Of a stretch of DNA of 32,579 nt, positions 1-11,806 are shown piece after piece (within the stretch, counting starts at the first letter, position 1; each line of letters begins with the position of its first letter). Source of the DNA: Acanthaster planci (Eukaryota > Echinodermata > Asteroidea > Valvatida > Acanthasteridae). The notes under the pieces were generated by a model. It was given only the letters and a program-made list of their open reading frames with translations. It made no database searches and had not been told where the DNA came from. The stretch covers positions 1,117,268 to 1,149,846 of the forward strand of contig NW_019091412.1 of the NCBI RefSeq assembly GCF_001949145.1. The letters are read 5' to 3'. A program made the position numbers and the translations under genes.

Positions 1-190
1 ACAATATCAAGAACAGACTATAATGTTTGATATGTCTTCACATTCTCCCAGTACAGAGTATTAAAAACCAACTGTCACATCTTAATTCACGAAAAAAACT
101 CATTACCAAGCAAAATTGCATTTCACCTTCATTTTCCACGCCAACAACAGAATTCACTTTCCTCATAATTTCAACAAAGTTCATTCCTAC

Positions 191-308
191 CTTTTTGATG
201 AGTACTTTGACAGGTCTACGGCCGCCTCCAACTCCCCAGACATTATCCAGCTTCAGCATACCATGCTTCATGTTCAACAGCAGGTCAGCACCATCCAAAG
301 CCCGGTGG
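191..308 (-). CDS. PDCD4: PDCD4 coding exon 6 (inter-MA3 linker)
   Basis: It encodes HRALDGADLLLNMKHGMLK followed by LDNVWGVGGGRRPVKVLIKK. The acceptor is CTTCAAAG|C and the donor AAAAAG|GTAGGA. One leading base completes the codon of the previous exon. The next exon lies outside the window. Confidence 0.9.
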
Positions 309-3300
309 CTTTGAAGCAAATTGTCAAAAAAAAGCTAACCATTATGTGTGTCACCCAAATCACTGTTATGATCGTCATGACTTGTGTATGCTCTCAGGTC
401 GTGCTCAGTAACAACTCATCTTACAGCCAAGCCCTGATACAGCAATTTGAAATATTGCCAAGCCACTCCTATTTGGCATGCTGTTGTAAACAGTCATAGC
501 CACTGAAAAAAATTCTAACCTCAGACCTGGCTGTGCACTTTTGTCCATAAAAGTGATGTCATTTGAGAGTAACCTTTCTTTTTCACTGTTTCACTGAATA
601 CAACACTCTTGGATCCTGCATACCTCATGTGATCTTCATGGAGGTCCTCCTTGAACTTCTGCACAAATCTGGGGGCAAGGCAGTCATCAGCGATGGCGCG
701 AGCAATGAACTTGCCAAGAGCCTGATGATAAATCAAACAAAAAACTGAGCATCACATTTAACCACTTGATGCCGGATGACGTGTAAACAGACATAAATTT
801 TCGTATTTGTTCCCCCCCGAGGACGTGCACCAAACTTGTTTAAGAATTCTTTTTTATTTCCGCGGTTGATGTATCAACGCATCGTGCTTGGTTGGATCAA
901 AGCACAATTGTAAAGTTGAAGAATCTGTGGGTAAACCCCCACCGGCAGCTTTCTGGGTAAGAAAATCTGACGTTAACTGGTGAATAACTGGTACAAAAAG
1001 ACTTGGTTCTCATGATATCATGGTCAAGAGGCTGGGAAGAGCAGATTTTTCAGTATTTCCTCCCAAATGAACGGGTTATGTCTTGGGGGTTGAAGTAATA
1101 ACACATCAAATACAAGGTGTATTTTAAATTAAATTTCCAGAAAAATTCTGAAGTTTCATAAGGAATGCCTGCACTCTGTATTAAGCACTACACAGCGAGA
1201 TTTGTTCAAGATTTTCATTAACAAGAGGAGTATGACAGGTTTGAATTATTTATTTGATCGTGTCTCCCAATCCTTGTTTGAAATTTTGTCTGAATATTTG
1301 ATCATTGAATGCTTTATTTTTTCAAAAGATTTGAGATAAGAAAGTATACACTGACAGTTGACTGGCGCTGATTGCTTTCAAAGACTTAAAAAGTCAAAGC
1401 ATCAATCCACAAAATGGATAACCTTTAAGAGACAAAACAGTCAAGTGAGAGTACAATATGGTACATTCAATAACTTTGTCCCTGCTCACATAACACAGTA
1501 TCTCACTCATTTTAACCAATAAATCACACCACAATGACAAATGTGAAGCCACAAGAATGTGCTGAATGTGAAATGAAATGTGTGGGTGACACACGATCAT
1601 CCTGTTTGCTCAAAGCAAGGTGTGAAATATCATATTTGAGGCTAAATATGACCCTACAGAATCACACTCGTCAACAGCGTGACTTTCGTTTCACACTTAG
1701 GATAGTCTATGGGTTTAAAAATCTCAAAATAAGTATTTACTAATAAAGCTACTGGTGAAGGTTTTTCACTTCTCCTGATGATGCATTCATTACGGACAAG
1801 TGAAAAAGACAATTTTCAAGATGTATTTCTGCGTTGGGGAGATGTTAATTTATATAACAGGTTTTGCCCTTATATCCAATGTATATATTGATAAACACTG
1901 TATGCTCAGTGCTTGTCCAAGAGCTTGCGAAAAAATTCACAAGCTTTCTCTGGTGGGAAAATAGTTCGTGGTACCCGCTGCTTCACCTGACTCGGACAGG
2001 CCAGCCGACCACGGCAAGCTCAGTGGTCAAGTGGTTAAGACGTCTGCACTAGTAAGCAGGAGGTCATGGGTTCAAGTCCCATCCGAGTAAGCTTGTGAAT
2101 TTTTTCGCAAGCTCTTGGACAAGCACTGAGCATACAGTGTTTATCAATATATACGTTAAGTATAAGGGCGACACCCGTTCTATAAGTGAAATAGACAAGA
2201 AATAATGAAATTACCTTTGACTTTATAAAGGTTTCTGGTACTATGTTTTGCTTCTCTTTTCTAAGTGCAGTACCTATTCTGAAATAAAATTTGCTACAAA
2301 TGCACTGAAAGAACTTACAGAAGGAGCCTCCGGAGTATCCAGGCTGAGATCAGGCAAGCTGTGAAGCAAATTCTCAAAAGCAGCCTCCAGCTCTATCTCA
2401 GACACAACCTTTAACCCATAGAGGTCAGATAGAAGCACAGAGGTCATTTCCTTCTCGGGGTCCTTTTTCTCCATAGCCAGGGTAACAGCAACAGAAGCGA
2501 CTTCGTGACGGTCAGAGCCATCAATGTTTAGCTGAGACAGACATGCCTGCAAGAAAACATGAAACCTTTTTTTCAAGAATTACAACGCACTCTGGCAATA
2601 ATTATAACACAGGTCTTGAACGATGGGCACTTGGCAAATGACACTTTTGGCAAGACGATCTGCATTATTAATGTAGCAAGCCTAAGGCAGGTCTGGGAGC
2701 AGCAACACTACTTTGGGGATGTATACGTGTGGCCTAGTGGTTAAGGTTTCTAACTTCTGATCATAGGGTCGAGGGTTCGAATTCTGGCCATTGATTACAT
2801 GCTGTGACCTTAGGCAAACTTCATCAATATGTGCCTCTCTCTACCCAGGAGTAGATGGGTACCTGTGAGGGCAGATAGGGTTAGGCTGCTTGCATCTGAT
2901 ATGGCAGCTCCCTATGTACTCCCTAAGGAATTGAGACAGTCTTACTAACATGCTTATGTTCAGATATTGAGAGCCCTATTAGCAGGGATGATAATATAAT
3001 TATCAAGGCCTTCCAACTGACAACTACCGTTAGATACTGCGTGCTTTATTAATTTTCTGCTGATATTATATTTATTACTCATCTGTCCTGGATAATTCAG
3101 TTTATAAACTCCAATTTGTTTGTCTTGAAGGAATTATTAGATACATTCCTGCAGTGGCTCAGATAATCTCTTACAGCCACTTCATCAGTGTCTCCATGTT
3201 CAAAGTACTCCTGTATGATTGGTTCCACCATGTCTTGAAGCTCCTCCCCCCTTAGTTTGGGAGTGATGGCCTTCAAGGCAATCTCTGCCTGCAAAGCAAG

Positions 3301-6300
3301 ACACACACATATCAACTGTAAACTACCATATCGGTACTGCCCATATGCAGACAGGAAATTGAATACGCCAATATCATCACTCATTTCCCATAACCCTGTG
3401 TCAACACTTTTTCACGAGCTCCAAGCACAAAACACAAACGTCACAGAGAATCCTAAACACTAATTTGTCAGACCTACTGCATGTAATATATTACTATAAA
3501 GTCTAAAAGACTACACATTTTCTTATACTACGTAACTACACGTTCAAATTTTGATATAGTTTAATTTTTAATTTCCACATATTTATCTTAACTCCATTTT
3601 GAATGTTGCTTTTTGGGTTCAACTTTCAAAAACCACAGTCTGAGTTTAAACTTCAATGTTCATGAATTAAGTGTTTGCCAGTGACTTCAACCCTTCATCA
3701 AATTCGATGACCCTTTTTTCAATGATTTTTGATACAGCCTTATGATTTACATAAACCAAATCACAACTGGGAATTCAATCTTAGCATACAATCTACATTT
3801 AACAGCAGTGAGTCACACTAATTTAATTGTCATGTGGTCATGGCAGACTGGGATAAAGTTTCTGGAAGTGTAAGGTCAAAGGGTTGACCTACAACTTCCT
3901 GGAAAAATATACAGCAATCTTGACAGGGGGGTATCTGTAGTCTTGGCAGGGGCCAAAAAACTAATTCATTTTGAGTGCAGTGAGCTGATAACAAATATGT
4001 ATGGCTTAAGTTTTGTCTTGTCTGTCTCCATACAGCCATGCACCAAATCATTTATTTCAATAAAGTTAAATGAATACAATAATGTCTTTTGAATCTTTTA
4101 ATTCTATTCAGTTTCTGTTAATTCAAGTTTTGTTTTCTTTTACTTATTTTTCTGTTCATTAATGTGTAAATCAATCAACACACATTTTATGTGACATCCA
4201 ATTAAAGTTTTGGAAATTCTTAGTTACAGGTACATGTACATGTAGGCCTGTTTTTCCTTCATGGCAAATTTTTGGTTTCTTGTTTGCCCACAAGTCATGT
4301 TCCAAACCTTGATTATTTTAATTAGCTAGGCCCTGTGGAGACAGACCACTGACCTTTGCTTTGACAGCACCTGCTTTTAGATTACAGTTTATATAATTCA
4401 GTCTTGGTAATTGTTGTTTTATCCATGGCTTCATAGCTTATAAACAAAACCTTGGTTTTATACTAGCACAAACAGTGGTTCCTAATTGCCCACAGGCCTG
4501 CTATTACTACTTATAATATGAAATGATAATGCTGATTTCTTGTTTCCATGGGTCACAGACTTTGAATTTTAGTCAAAATAATCACTGAAACTATTAAAGC
4601 TACAGGCAATAGCAAGGTCAGCTGAAAAAGGGTGATTCTGGAATGTCAGACTTGGATCTTCTACCTATGATTTGTATGAATTCAGCACACAACTACTCAA
4701 TGCATATCTGCATAATCCCTGAATATTAGTGCAGTAAACTCTAACCAGTAAGTAAATTGTGCACAATAAGCAGCCTTTTGTTACTCTGTTATGCATCGAC
4801 AAGCCGCCCACACAGATCCATTCCATACCTCATATACAAAATACAAAGGAGCTGTTCGAATACAAGTCTGCACAAGTACAGAGTACAGGTAGGCCTACAT
4901 GTACTGTACATGTGTTAATCCCCACCTCAGTGTTAGGTTCAGCAGTTCCTGTTTGTTGTAATTGTGGGTTTAATTTTGCAATTTTAAATGTTCTAACACA
5001 CACCCAAGAGTTAAAAGTCATGTAGGAAAAACTACTGTATTTCATAAACAATGCTCTCTGAAATGCTAGAAATAGCTAACCATTTCATTTACACCTAGTA
5101 AATTTCCATCGTGCTGATTATTGTGCTGCAATAACCTTTGTACCCTCTTGTGTGAATGAGTAACAGACTTGGACAGGGAACAATGTCAACATCATGGCTG
5201 CTAAGGCCTGGGAATCAGCAGACACCACCAGATGTGTTGGAGTTAAAAGCTGATAATTTAAGTGGGTCAAACCGAATGCAGAATGGATATGGATGATAAA
5301 TTCTAATTAAACCTGAGCTGAAAATTTGCCAGTTCATTAATATCTAACAAAAGAGCTGTGTAACAAAGCCAAATCCATAGCAACTTCTTCCAATTAAATT
5401 TTGCTACTTAATTTAAGAAAGTGTCAGAAATAGCAAATAATTCCAGAAACTGACAAAACTAGTATAGAATTTACAGGGGTGATTCACAAGCTGGATTCTG
5501 TTTCAAAGGAATTATCTTCCTTAAATAGATGCTGACAAGAATGACAAAACATCATAGTCGGCTGATTTATTTTACCTTTCTATCTGAACTTTAGAAACAA
5601 CACTCACAGTAAAATTGCTATTGAGAAGTTTTTTGTATTTCTGAAACTAATGTAGCTGAGAGCCATTCAATTTCAAACTATTCCACTTTCACATACCTTA
5701 CATTAAGTGCAAGAAATCTAGTCATATGCTAAACAAATATAGCAGAATATGCCCTCACCCTCAACCATCACAGCCATGTGGACAGTTTCTACGTGTACAC
5801 AACTAACCTGTGCATCCGAATCATAGTTAGGATCATTAACATCTTGGCAGTTAGCATCATTCTCCTCATACAAGCCAGGGGGACCCCAAGTCCCCTTACC
5901 ACCAGCTCCACCTGCCAAGAGAACAAGTACAAAACTGCTATGGAAGCTCTGCAGTACCCAATGTAAGATGAGAAGTTTGCCTTGTTCCTCTTATACCAAT
6001 CAGCACGGGTCTTTCATCACAAGACATGTATGTTCCCTTTTTAGGTTCACTGAAAGTCTCTTACAAAATCAAAAACATATTCAATCCAAAGTTGATAAGA
6101 TCAAGAGGTTAAACACTTATAGACAAAAAACAGACCAGAAAACAAACTATGAGATTGACTTCAAAGAATGTCACTTTTTAGTGGAAACAGTACATGAGAT
6201 TTTTCATTTTTACACTTGAAATTACGGTAGATACATTTTGCTTCTAAGGGCAAATATTGTCTTAATGTCTCTATCTAATGTCTAAATTGGTCCATTTTAG

Positions 6301-8970
6301 AAGTAAGTATTTGCAAGTTGTATGTACATGTGCACTAAAACTGTCACTAATCCTCCTATGCACAGATACATTCTTGACACAGTTGTCATATCAGTCAAAT
6401 TTCCCATATAAGTCTGCACAGTGTGTACTGGGGCACATCGAGTAGAAGGAATATTTGACTGTTTTTGACGGTTGCAGCAGATGGAGGTTTAATAAAAGAA
6501 AACAATTGCATCATGCAATGCTGCAGCATACATGCATAAATGTAGCAATAGGCCAAGGTCCACAAGGGTCACGACCCACTCTGTCAATAACCAATCCCAC
6601 AAAGTTACATGTACATGTATGTGCAAACTGACATGTATTACCTCCATCAGTTTATTACACTCAGCAAGCACTAATTCTACAAATTATTTCTCTGAATACA
6701 TAAAGTTATTTTGAAGTGGACTTGTTACTTGTTACGGCTCCAAGAGCTGAAAATACCAGGGGGGGGGGTAAGTAAAACCCTGGACATGGAATCAGGGGAC
6801 CAGCATTACTAAATTCATTCAATATTGTTGCTGGCCTTGATACATGTCCACACAGGATGAGTTTCAGGTTCAAAACTGTGTAAACAGAACGCGTATGAAA
6901 TGACTGCACGTTTTTAAAAAGGAAATTCCAAATGACTCCGTGTGGCCAGGCCTGGGAATATTTTTAGTGATACATGCATGTCAATGCTATCAACTGTAAG
7001 TTGGCCTCATATTGTGCACAGTGCTGCAATGTTTACACTCTTCATGATTTGTGCTAAATTACACTTTTTTAAAGGCAGGAGCTAACAGATCAGGAAAATT
7101 CATCCGAGTAGTCATTGCAGAACCCTTCTTCAATCAAAAGAAAGGGCAGACAATATACAAGTAGCATTAGTATGATTCATGAATGACAATTACAACACTT
7201 GTTTGTGAATCCCAGGGTAGCTCTGCAGACAATTCATTATTGATTAGTAAAAACCAAGTGATATTGATTTTTTTTGTTTACAAATAATATCCAATCAGGA
7301 ATATTTTGAAAACAGCATGAGTCATACTCAGGATGTGTTGATGCATCATGTATTACATGTAGTGCGTGTATTTGCACCTAAAATACTAACACCTGTTGCA
7401 AGTTGCAACTGAACAAGATAGGACACGGTTTGACCAAAAAATCTAAAAAATTCTGGATTCATGTACTTTTTGTAGCATGCATGCATTATCACAACAAATA
7501 AGTAAAATGCAGTGATGGCAAAGCCACAACACTCATCAGTGTTTCAAGATCCTGTTACGCTGAGGTCAACGATTTACCTAAATCATCTTCAATCTAACCC
7601 TCCATGATATAAATCACACTAGTAAGACATTCTATACCCCAGATCAACCACCCTATGTTATTAAAACTAAAACAATTGTGGATACATTTTAATGTACAAG
7701 TATTTTCCAACATTGCATACCACCCCCCATAAAGGGGAAAAACTCCACATATTCAGTGTCAATGATGGCATTTTGTGTCTTTTACAACAATCCTTTCAAC
7801 GGGTGAATGAACAGGTTTAAAGTCCTAATGTATTCTTATTTTTACTTATTTCTCAGTTTCAGAGAATTCACAGCCAGCGAGTGTGAAAAACAGGGCAAAA
7901 TAAAATTTGGTATAAAACGACTTTTGGGGCCAGCTCCTGACCAGAAACTGCAGATTTTTTGGGGGGGGTCTTACTCTGCATTGTGAACTCATGAAATGCT
8001 TTTATTACTAACAAAAAGCCTAGGGCCTCAGTTAATCTCTTCACAATGCTCTTTTATCATCCACTGGATCCATGAGCTAGTCATTAACTATTCATGGATC
8101 AAAACAAAAGGGGAACAACTCAGATAATGCAATTTTCTTTCAGGAATAAGGAATTTCAGTTTGCACAATTCCTTCATGGATGAACAAAGCTAATACATGT
8201 ATATTCAAGCCTCAGCTTGTCCCCAACATGTGGGTGAAAGCTATATCTCAGCCTCTCTGCTCTGTCAGAACAATCAAGCAAACATGAGGTCGTCCCTAAC
8301 AGTTATATGCAAAGCTTTAAACCTTTACATAACACTACACAGTACACACAATTTAAATTAAAGGAGGCCAAACAAGAAGTTATTATGTAACATTACATAA
8401 CCATCTACGCTTGCTACAACAGTTCAGCCAATCAGCGCCGATCAACATAAACACACCCCCAGACAATACACTGGACACAAAAATGCAGCCCCGTGGTCTA
8501 AGTTTTTTCCTTTGATATTGATGCAACTCCATCTATTTATAGTCTTTAATTTAAACAGTTTTCTTTCCTCATGCTTTAAGAGCAAGCTGTAACCTTAAAC
8601 ATATCGTCAAAGAGAAGGAAGGCATTGATTGTTTGTACTGAAAACACTGTTTGATTGCCCAACAAACCTGAAAAGGGTGCTTACCCTTTTTGGGGAGTCC
8701 ACGGCCTCGTCCACTGCGAGACTTTCGCATATTCTTCTCCCGCTGAGAAACGGCTACAACGCCGTTCATGGGTACCGGTGGAGTTTCCTTGGAGGGGCTC
8801 TTACGGAGTCTACGTTTGGCCTTTCGGGTGATTCTGCCCTCGAGAGCGGAGAGAGGACCGCCGTTCATACCATCACCTTCTCCAGACGGGTTGTTGTTGG
8901 TGTCTGCATCGTCGTTCGACAAGTCTCCATTTTGCTCGACGAAATCCACAACCTGTGCGTCCACCTCCAT
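191..8970 (-). CDS. PDCD4: PDCD4, programmed cell death 4 (partial, C-terminus off left edge)
   Basis: Coding exons in transcript order are 8970-8685, 5911-5808, 3288-3175, 2546-2319, 721-624 and 308-191. All have AG/GT boundaries and matching phases, giving 316 residues. The N-terminal part has a basic stretch (KAKRRLRKSPSK) and the PDCD4 signature RSGRGRGLPKKG-GAGGKGTWGPPG, then DPNYDSD. MA3 domain 1 follows (PIIQEYFEHGDTDEVA, EMTSVLLSDLYG, DLSLDTPEAP, FIARAIADDCL), then the inter-domain linker DNVWGVGGGRRPV. In vertebrates PDCD4 binds eIF4A through its two MA3 domains and represses cap-dependent translation. Human PDCD4 is about 469 residues, so the second MA3 domain should lie left of position 1. 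The start is the first ATG at 8970, followed by MEVDAQVVDFVEQNG. Identification is firm; the exon joins are inferred from splice consensus and phase. Confidence 0.95.
624..721 (-). CDS. PDCD4: PDCD4 coding exon 5 (end of MA3-1)
   Basis: It encodes ALGKFIARAIADDCLAPRF and onward to EDHM plus a split codon. The acceptor is TATCATCAG|GCT and the donor ATGAG|GTATGC. It corresponds to the last helices of MA3-1 in vertebrate PDCD4. Confidence 0.93.
722..2318 (-). other. PDCD4 intron 4
   Basis: No coding sequence is visible here. The notable content is the long palindrome around 1852-2183 (listed separately). The rest is AT-rich unique sequence. Confidence 0.8.
1852..2183. mobile_element. Foldback/MITE-like element with tRNA-like core
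   Basis: Positions 1881-1946 are the exact reverse complement of 2089-2154: 66 of 66 bases match. The symmetry continues outward with a few mismatches (GCCCTTAT at 1867-1874 against ATAAGGGC at 2161-2168, and TATA near both ends), giving terminal inverted repeats of roughly 90 bp. The core (about 1990-2087) looks tRNA-like. It has an A-box-like stretch near 2018-2041, a 5-bp T-stem ATGGG/CCCAT enclosing TTCAAGT with B box GGTTCAAGTCC at 2069-2079, and an outer pair ACTCGGA/TCCGAGT. The anticodon-like loop has eight bases, so a working tRNA is unlikely. Target-site duplications are not clear. Confidence 0.75.
2319..2546 (-). CDS. PDCD4: PDCD4 coding exon 4 (MA3-1 core)
   Basis: It has 76 codons, phase 0 at both ends, acceptor CTTGCAG|GCA and donor CCTTCT|GTAAGT. 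It contains EMTSVLLSDLYG and LPDLSLDTPEAPS, the helical core of MA3-1. Confidence 0.95.
2722..3010 (+). mobile_element. tRNA-derived SINE, copy A
   Basis: The head carries an A-box-like TGGCCTAGTGGTTAAGG (about 2730-2746) and a B box GGTTCGAATTC (2774-2784). The body shares CACCCAGGAGTAAGTGGGYACCTGTGAGGGCAG-like sequence with the copy at about 17434; here one stretch reads ACCTGTGAGGGCAGAT. It ends in GGGATGATAATATAATTATCAAGGCCTT. It sits in PDCD4 intron 3 on the strand opposite to the gene, and is more diverged than copy B. Confidence 0.8.
3175..3288 (-). CDS. PDCD4: PDCD4 coding exon 3 (start of MA3-1)
   Basis: The acceptor is GCTTTGCAG|GCA and the donor GTGGCT|GTAAGA. It has 38 codons in phase 0 at both ends. 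It contains PIIQEYFEHGDTDEVA, nearly identical to the start of the first MA3 domain in vertebrate PDCD4. Confidence 0.95.
3289..5807 (-). other. PDCD4 intron 2
   Basis: This is AT-rich non-coding sequence with no convincing exon on either strand. It contains two ACATGTACATGT-type words (about 4231-4243 and 4894-4911). Confidence 0.75.
5808..5911 (-). CDS. PDCD4: PDCD4 coding exon 2
   Basis: The acceptor is TTGGCAG|GT and the donor CACAG|GTTAGT. The exon encodes GAGGKGTWGPPGLYEEN and then DVNDPNYDSDAQ, which matches the conserved PDCD4 region just before MA3-1. It starts two bases into a codon and ends in phase 0. Confidence 0.93.
5912..8684 (-). other. PDCD4 intron 1
   Basis: This is a long first intron with short homopolymer runs (G runs near 6762 and 7961) and ACATGTACATG words near 6605-6617. 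Open frames here lack splice context and family resemblance. First introns often hold enhancers, but I see no specific element I can defend. Confidence 0.7.
8685..8970 (-). CDS. PDCD4: PDCD4 coding exon 1
   Basis: This exon holds the ATG at 8970 and 95 codons plus one base. It ends in GLPKK followed by a split glycine, with donor AAAAAGG|GTAAGC. The N-terminus is acidic and Asn-rich (DLSNDDADTNNNPSGEGDG), then basic. The extent of the 5' UTR above 8970 is unknown. Confidence 0.93.
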
Positions 8971-9014
8971 TTCTCCGGTTTCGGTCGGCAGAATCCCCTT
9001 CTCTCCTAGAGACT

Positions 9015-9290
9015 TACCCTATAGAGTCTCCACTGTGACCTTGGGTTAACACACAAGAGGAAACTAAGGGGGAAAGGGGAGTATTTTACCCCGAAATGTA
9101 TGTAGTTTCTTTCGGACTGATTTCAAAATAGTGTTGTTATGATTTTGCGTGATGCGACCTTGAGTGAGCTGCTCGTGAAATTACAATGATCACATGGCTA
9201 ATAGTCGCCATCTCATTGGCTACTTCTGATGACGTCTGCGTATGCAAATTTAATAATATACCACCGGGGAAGCCTGTGGTCTAGTCTGGT
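9015..9290 (-). promoter_or_regulatory. Probable PDCD4 promoter region
   Basis: Just upstream of the PDCD4 start codon lie an inverted CCAAT box (ATTGG, about 9216-9220), a CRE-like TGACGTCT (about 9230-9237) and an octamer ATGCAAAT (about 9243-9250). The arrangement fits a promoter, but no TATA box or start site can be placed. Confidence 0.4.
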
Positions 9291-11118
9291 ACCGTGTCCA
9301 GTTTACGTAACAAAATAATAGTAAGGTTTAGGAACAATACAAATTGTGTTTACTTTTTTTCCCATGAAGTGCACGTTATGCACGTACATATACATGTACA
9401 TGTACATGAATTACCTCGCCTGTGCACAGCTTGTGCATTCGAGTATAGCAGCATTGCTCGGCGATATCTCAGAAAGGTCAAATTATTTAATTAACTCCCA
9501 GGGACCAAGAATGATCTCATAAGATATACTAGATGAGTATGCATGCCCAACTCTGAATTAATAAACACGCGTTCCTGCAAAGAGCGAAGCATAAATGAGT
9601 TGTTTCCTTGTAAATTAATATTTATAATAATTATATGAAATAATGTACGTACGTCCAGGGAGCTTGTTTTTGCTCTGGAGATTCTTCCAATTTTTTTCAT
9701 TTGTTTGGAGTATTGCCAATTAATTTCATTGAATTTAATGGGAGAGGGAGTGCCCCATTCTCCAAGACGAAACTCTCGCAGTGGCCGTGACCCGTGTGGA
9801 TCAAGTTGTTTTCAGCATTAGTTGGTTATTTTGTTCATTTTCTTTCACATTTTGTAGCCTTTATTATTCACTCTTCTTCACTGAATGCTAAGTTGTGTAA
9901 AACAGAGACCAGTGGTAGTATTTAAAACAAAATACTACGCCCCTGCGAGAAACATAATACCATGGGGCCAAACTCGTGACGTATAGTAGCGTACAAGGGA
10001 TGCAACGAAAATTCTTCGCCAGGCAGAGGCGCTTGAAAAGTACTCCGGTCAAAAGAGGAGTCTGTGTGGGCCAAGAAATTGTAGGGTTGTGTAAGTATGG
10101 CCCAGGATCATCATCTCTATTCAAATTAAATAACATTTATTCCCCTGCTTTCATTAACACACGAATCAAAGAATACACGTAAAATAAATACGAGCCATGA
10201 ATACAATATAAGAGAAAGTAGAGAAGACTTTATAAGATAGAAAGTATGAGGCTGTTCATAAGCGAGGGTTTGTAGAGAACAGCCTATACACACAATTAGA
10301 CTAGGGACGAAACACTGAAAACAGACAAGAAAAACGCGACAAACAGTGAAAACAAGACTGAACATCCAAAACAGACGTAAAGAGTTGAAGACCGTGAAAG
10401 TGAGCCGCAGTAACATGAATAGATACAGGAGTAAAGGCGAGATAAAGAGTGAGCTGAGAAGACTTGGGAACGTTCACTTTTGGGGGTGAGTTTGTTCTTG
10501 GCGGATAATTAAAAAAAATCGATTAACCTACTGAAATTTGAAAATCAAATGAAATCCGAAGGACCAATCAGCACATTGTTTTTTGTTTGACGAGAAGCCT
10601 CAGGGACTCCGGTTGCCCGCAGTGGGGCTCCAAACTTTGTTGATTTTACACCGCTTTCAATGGAGCTTGAATTAGTTCAGTGCACCACTATAGCTGCCTC
10701 CGATGAAGTTTTGTTATACAAGTTATAAGTCTTGAAAAGTCATTTTTGTTCAAAATGTGGTGCCAATAGCACGAAATTCAACTGTCAAAGGCGTATCACC
10801 TCGAATTCCTCACACAATTCGACCTTCCCGCCACCATTTCGAAAATCCAGAAATACATTATTTATAAGGAAACCGGTTAAGTACAAAATCTTGAGATGAC
10901 CGACGACACACATACGACATATGTATTCGAAAGTCGATAGATGGCGCTGTATATACACTGGGCCGCGCGGCCGAAAGTCGTCGCCTTTAACTTGTGTCTT
11001 TGGGTGGCATTTTTATGGGGATGGAATTGTACTGTGCATCGTAATAACACAACAGTTAATTAAACATGCCCAATCTTCTTCACCTAAACATAGGCCGACT
11101 CAAAGATAATTTAAGACG
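9291..11118. other. Intergenic region between PDCD4 promoter and FIP-like gene 3' end
   Basis: No gene was recognised. There is a short TACATGTACATGTACATG run at about 9388-9407. Open frames on both strands are unsupported by splice sites or recognisable domains. Confidence 0.6.
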
Positions 11119-11124
11119 TTTATT
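11119..11124 (-). terminator. Candidate polyadenylation signal of the FIP-like gene
   Basis: TTTATT on the plus strand is AATAAA on the minus strand. It is the first such hexamer found downstream of the stop codon at 11807, which implies a 3' UTR of about 690 bases. Confidence 0.5.
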
Positions 11125-11806
11125 CTTCCATTTCTCTGAGACAGAAAAATAAAACGATCATCCACCACCGATTCCTGAGAACATTAATGAAAGCTTTTTC
11201 TCTTAGCATCAGATCTCCTTCGTTATCTTAAAGTAGGTTTTCCTTATTTCGTGTGAAATTATTTAGAGTGTGAAATAAATGTTATTAGATAAATAAATAA
11301 ATCTGAAAAACCTGTTTGAAAAAATTCCACATTGTTATAAGAAGCAGTAAATGAAGACTTTGTTCTTAAGAAACTAGCTTCGCATGCCATTTATGTGTTA
11401 CAAGTTTTCATACGCTGCAAGTTTTGTTGAGTATCCAGACATCGATTCTTTGAACAAATTGTGATTTATAACTTTCTGTTTACTGTTATTTTGAAATTGT
11501 TTTCTTCCAGTTATACAAAGCTTCTTGTTCCAAACCACATGTAGATTATTCCGAACTTGTAGGTAACCGGTTGTAAGAAAAACAATTCAGTTCTGTTTTT
11601 AGGTTATATCCTGCAAGTCTTTTTATCTGACAAAAGAGGGTATCAAGCTGACAGAGTCGCCCTCCTTGTCAAATCAGTCAAACAGCCTGATATTATACAA
11701 CGTACATGTCTCTCATTCCAAATCCTAAGCTCTATTAGCGACAATTCGCCTTAGCAGTCCCCAAAACAGATCTCCCTTGTTGTTGAAAATATTCCAAACT
11801 GTTATT

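Noticed and set aside
2018-2087. Functional tRNA gene
   Set aside because: The T-arm is good, but the anticodon-like loop has eight bases, and the sequence sits in the middle of a palindromic element. It is better read as tRNA-derived.
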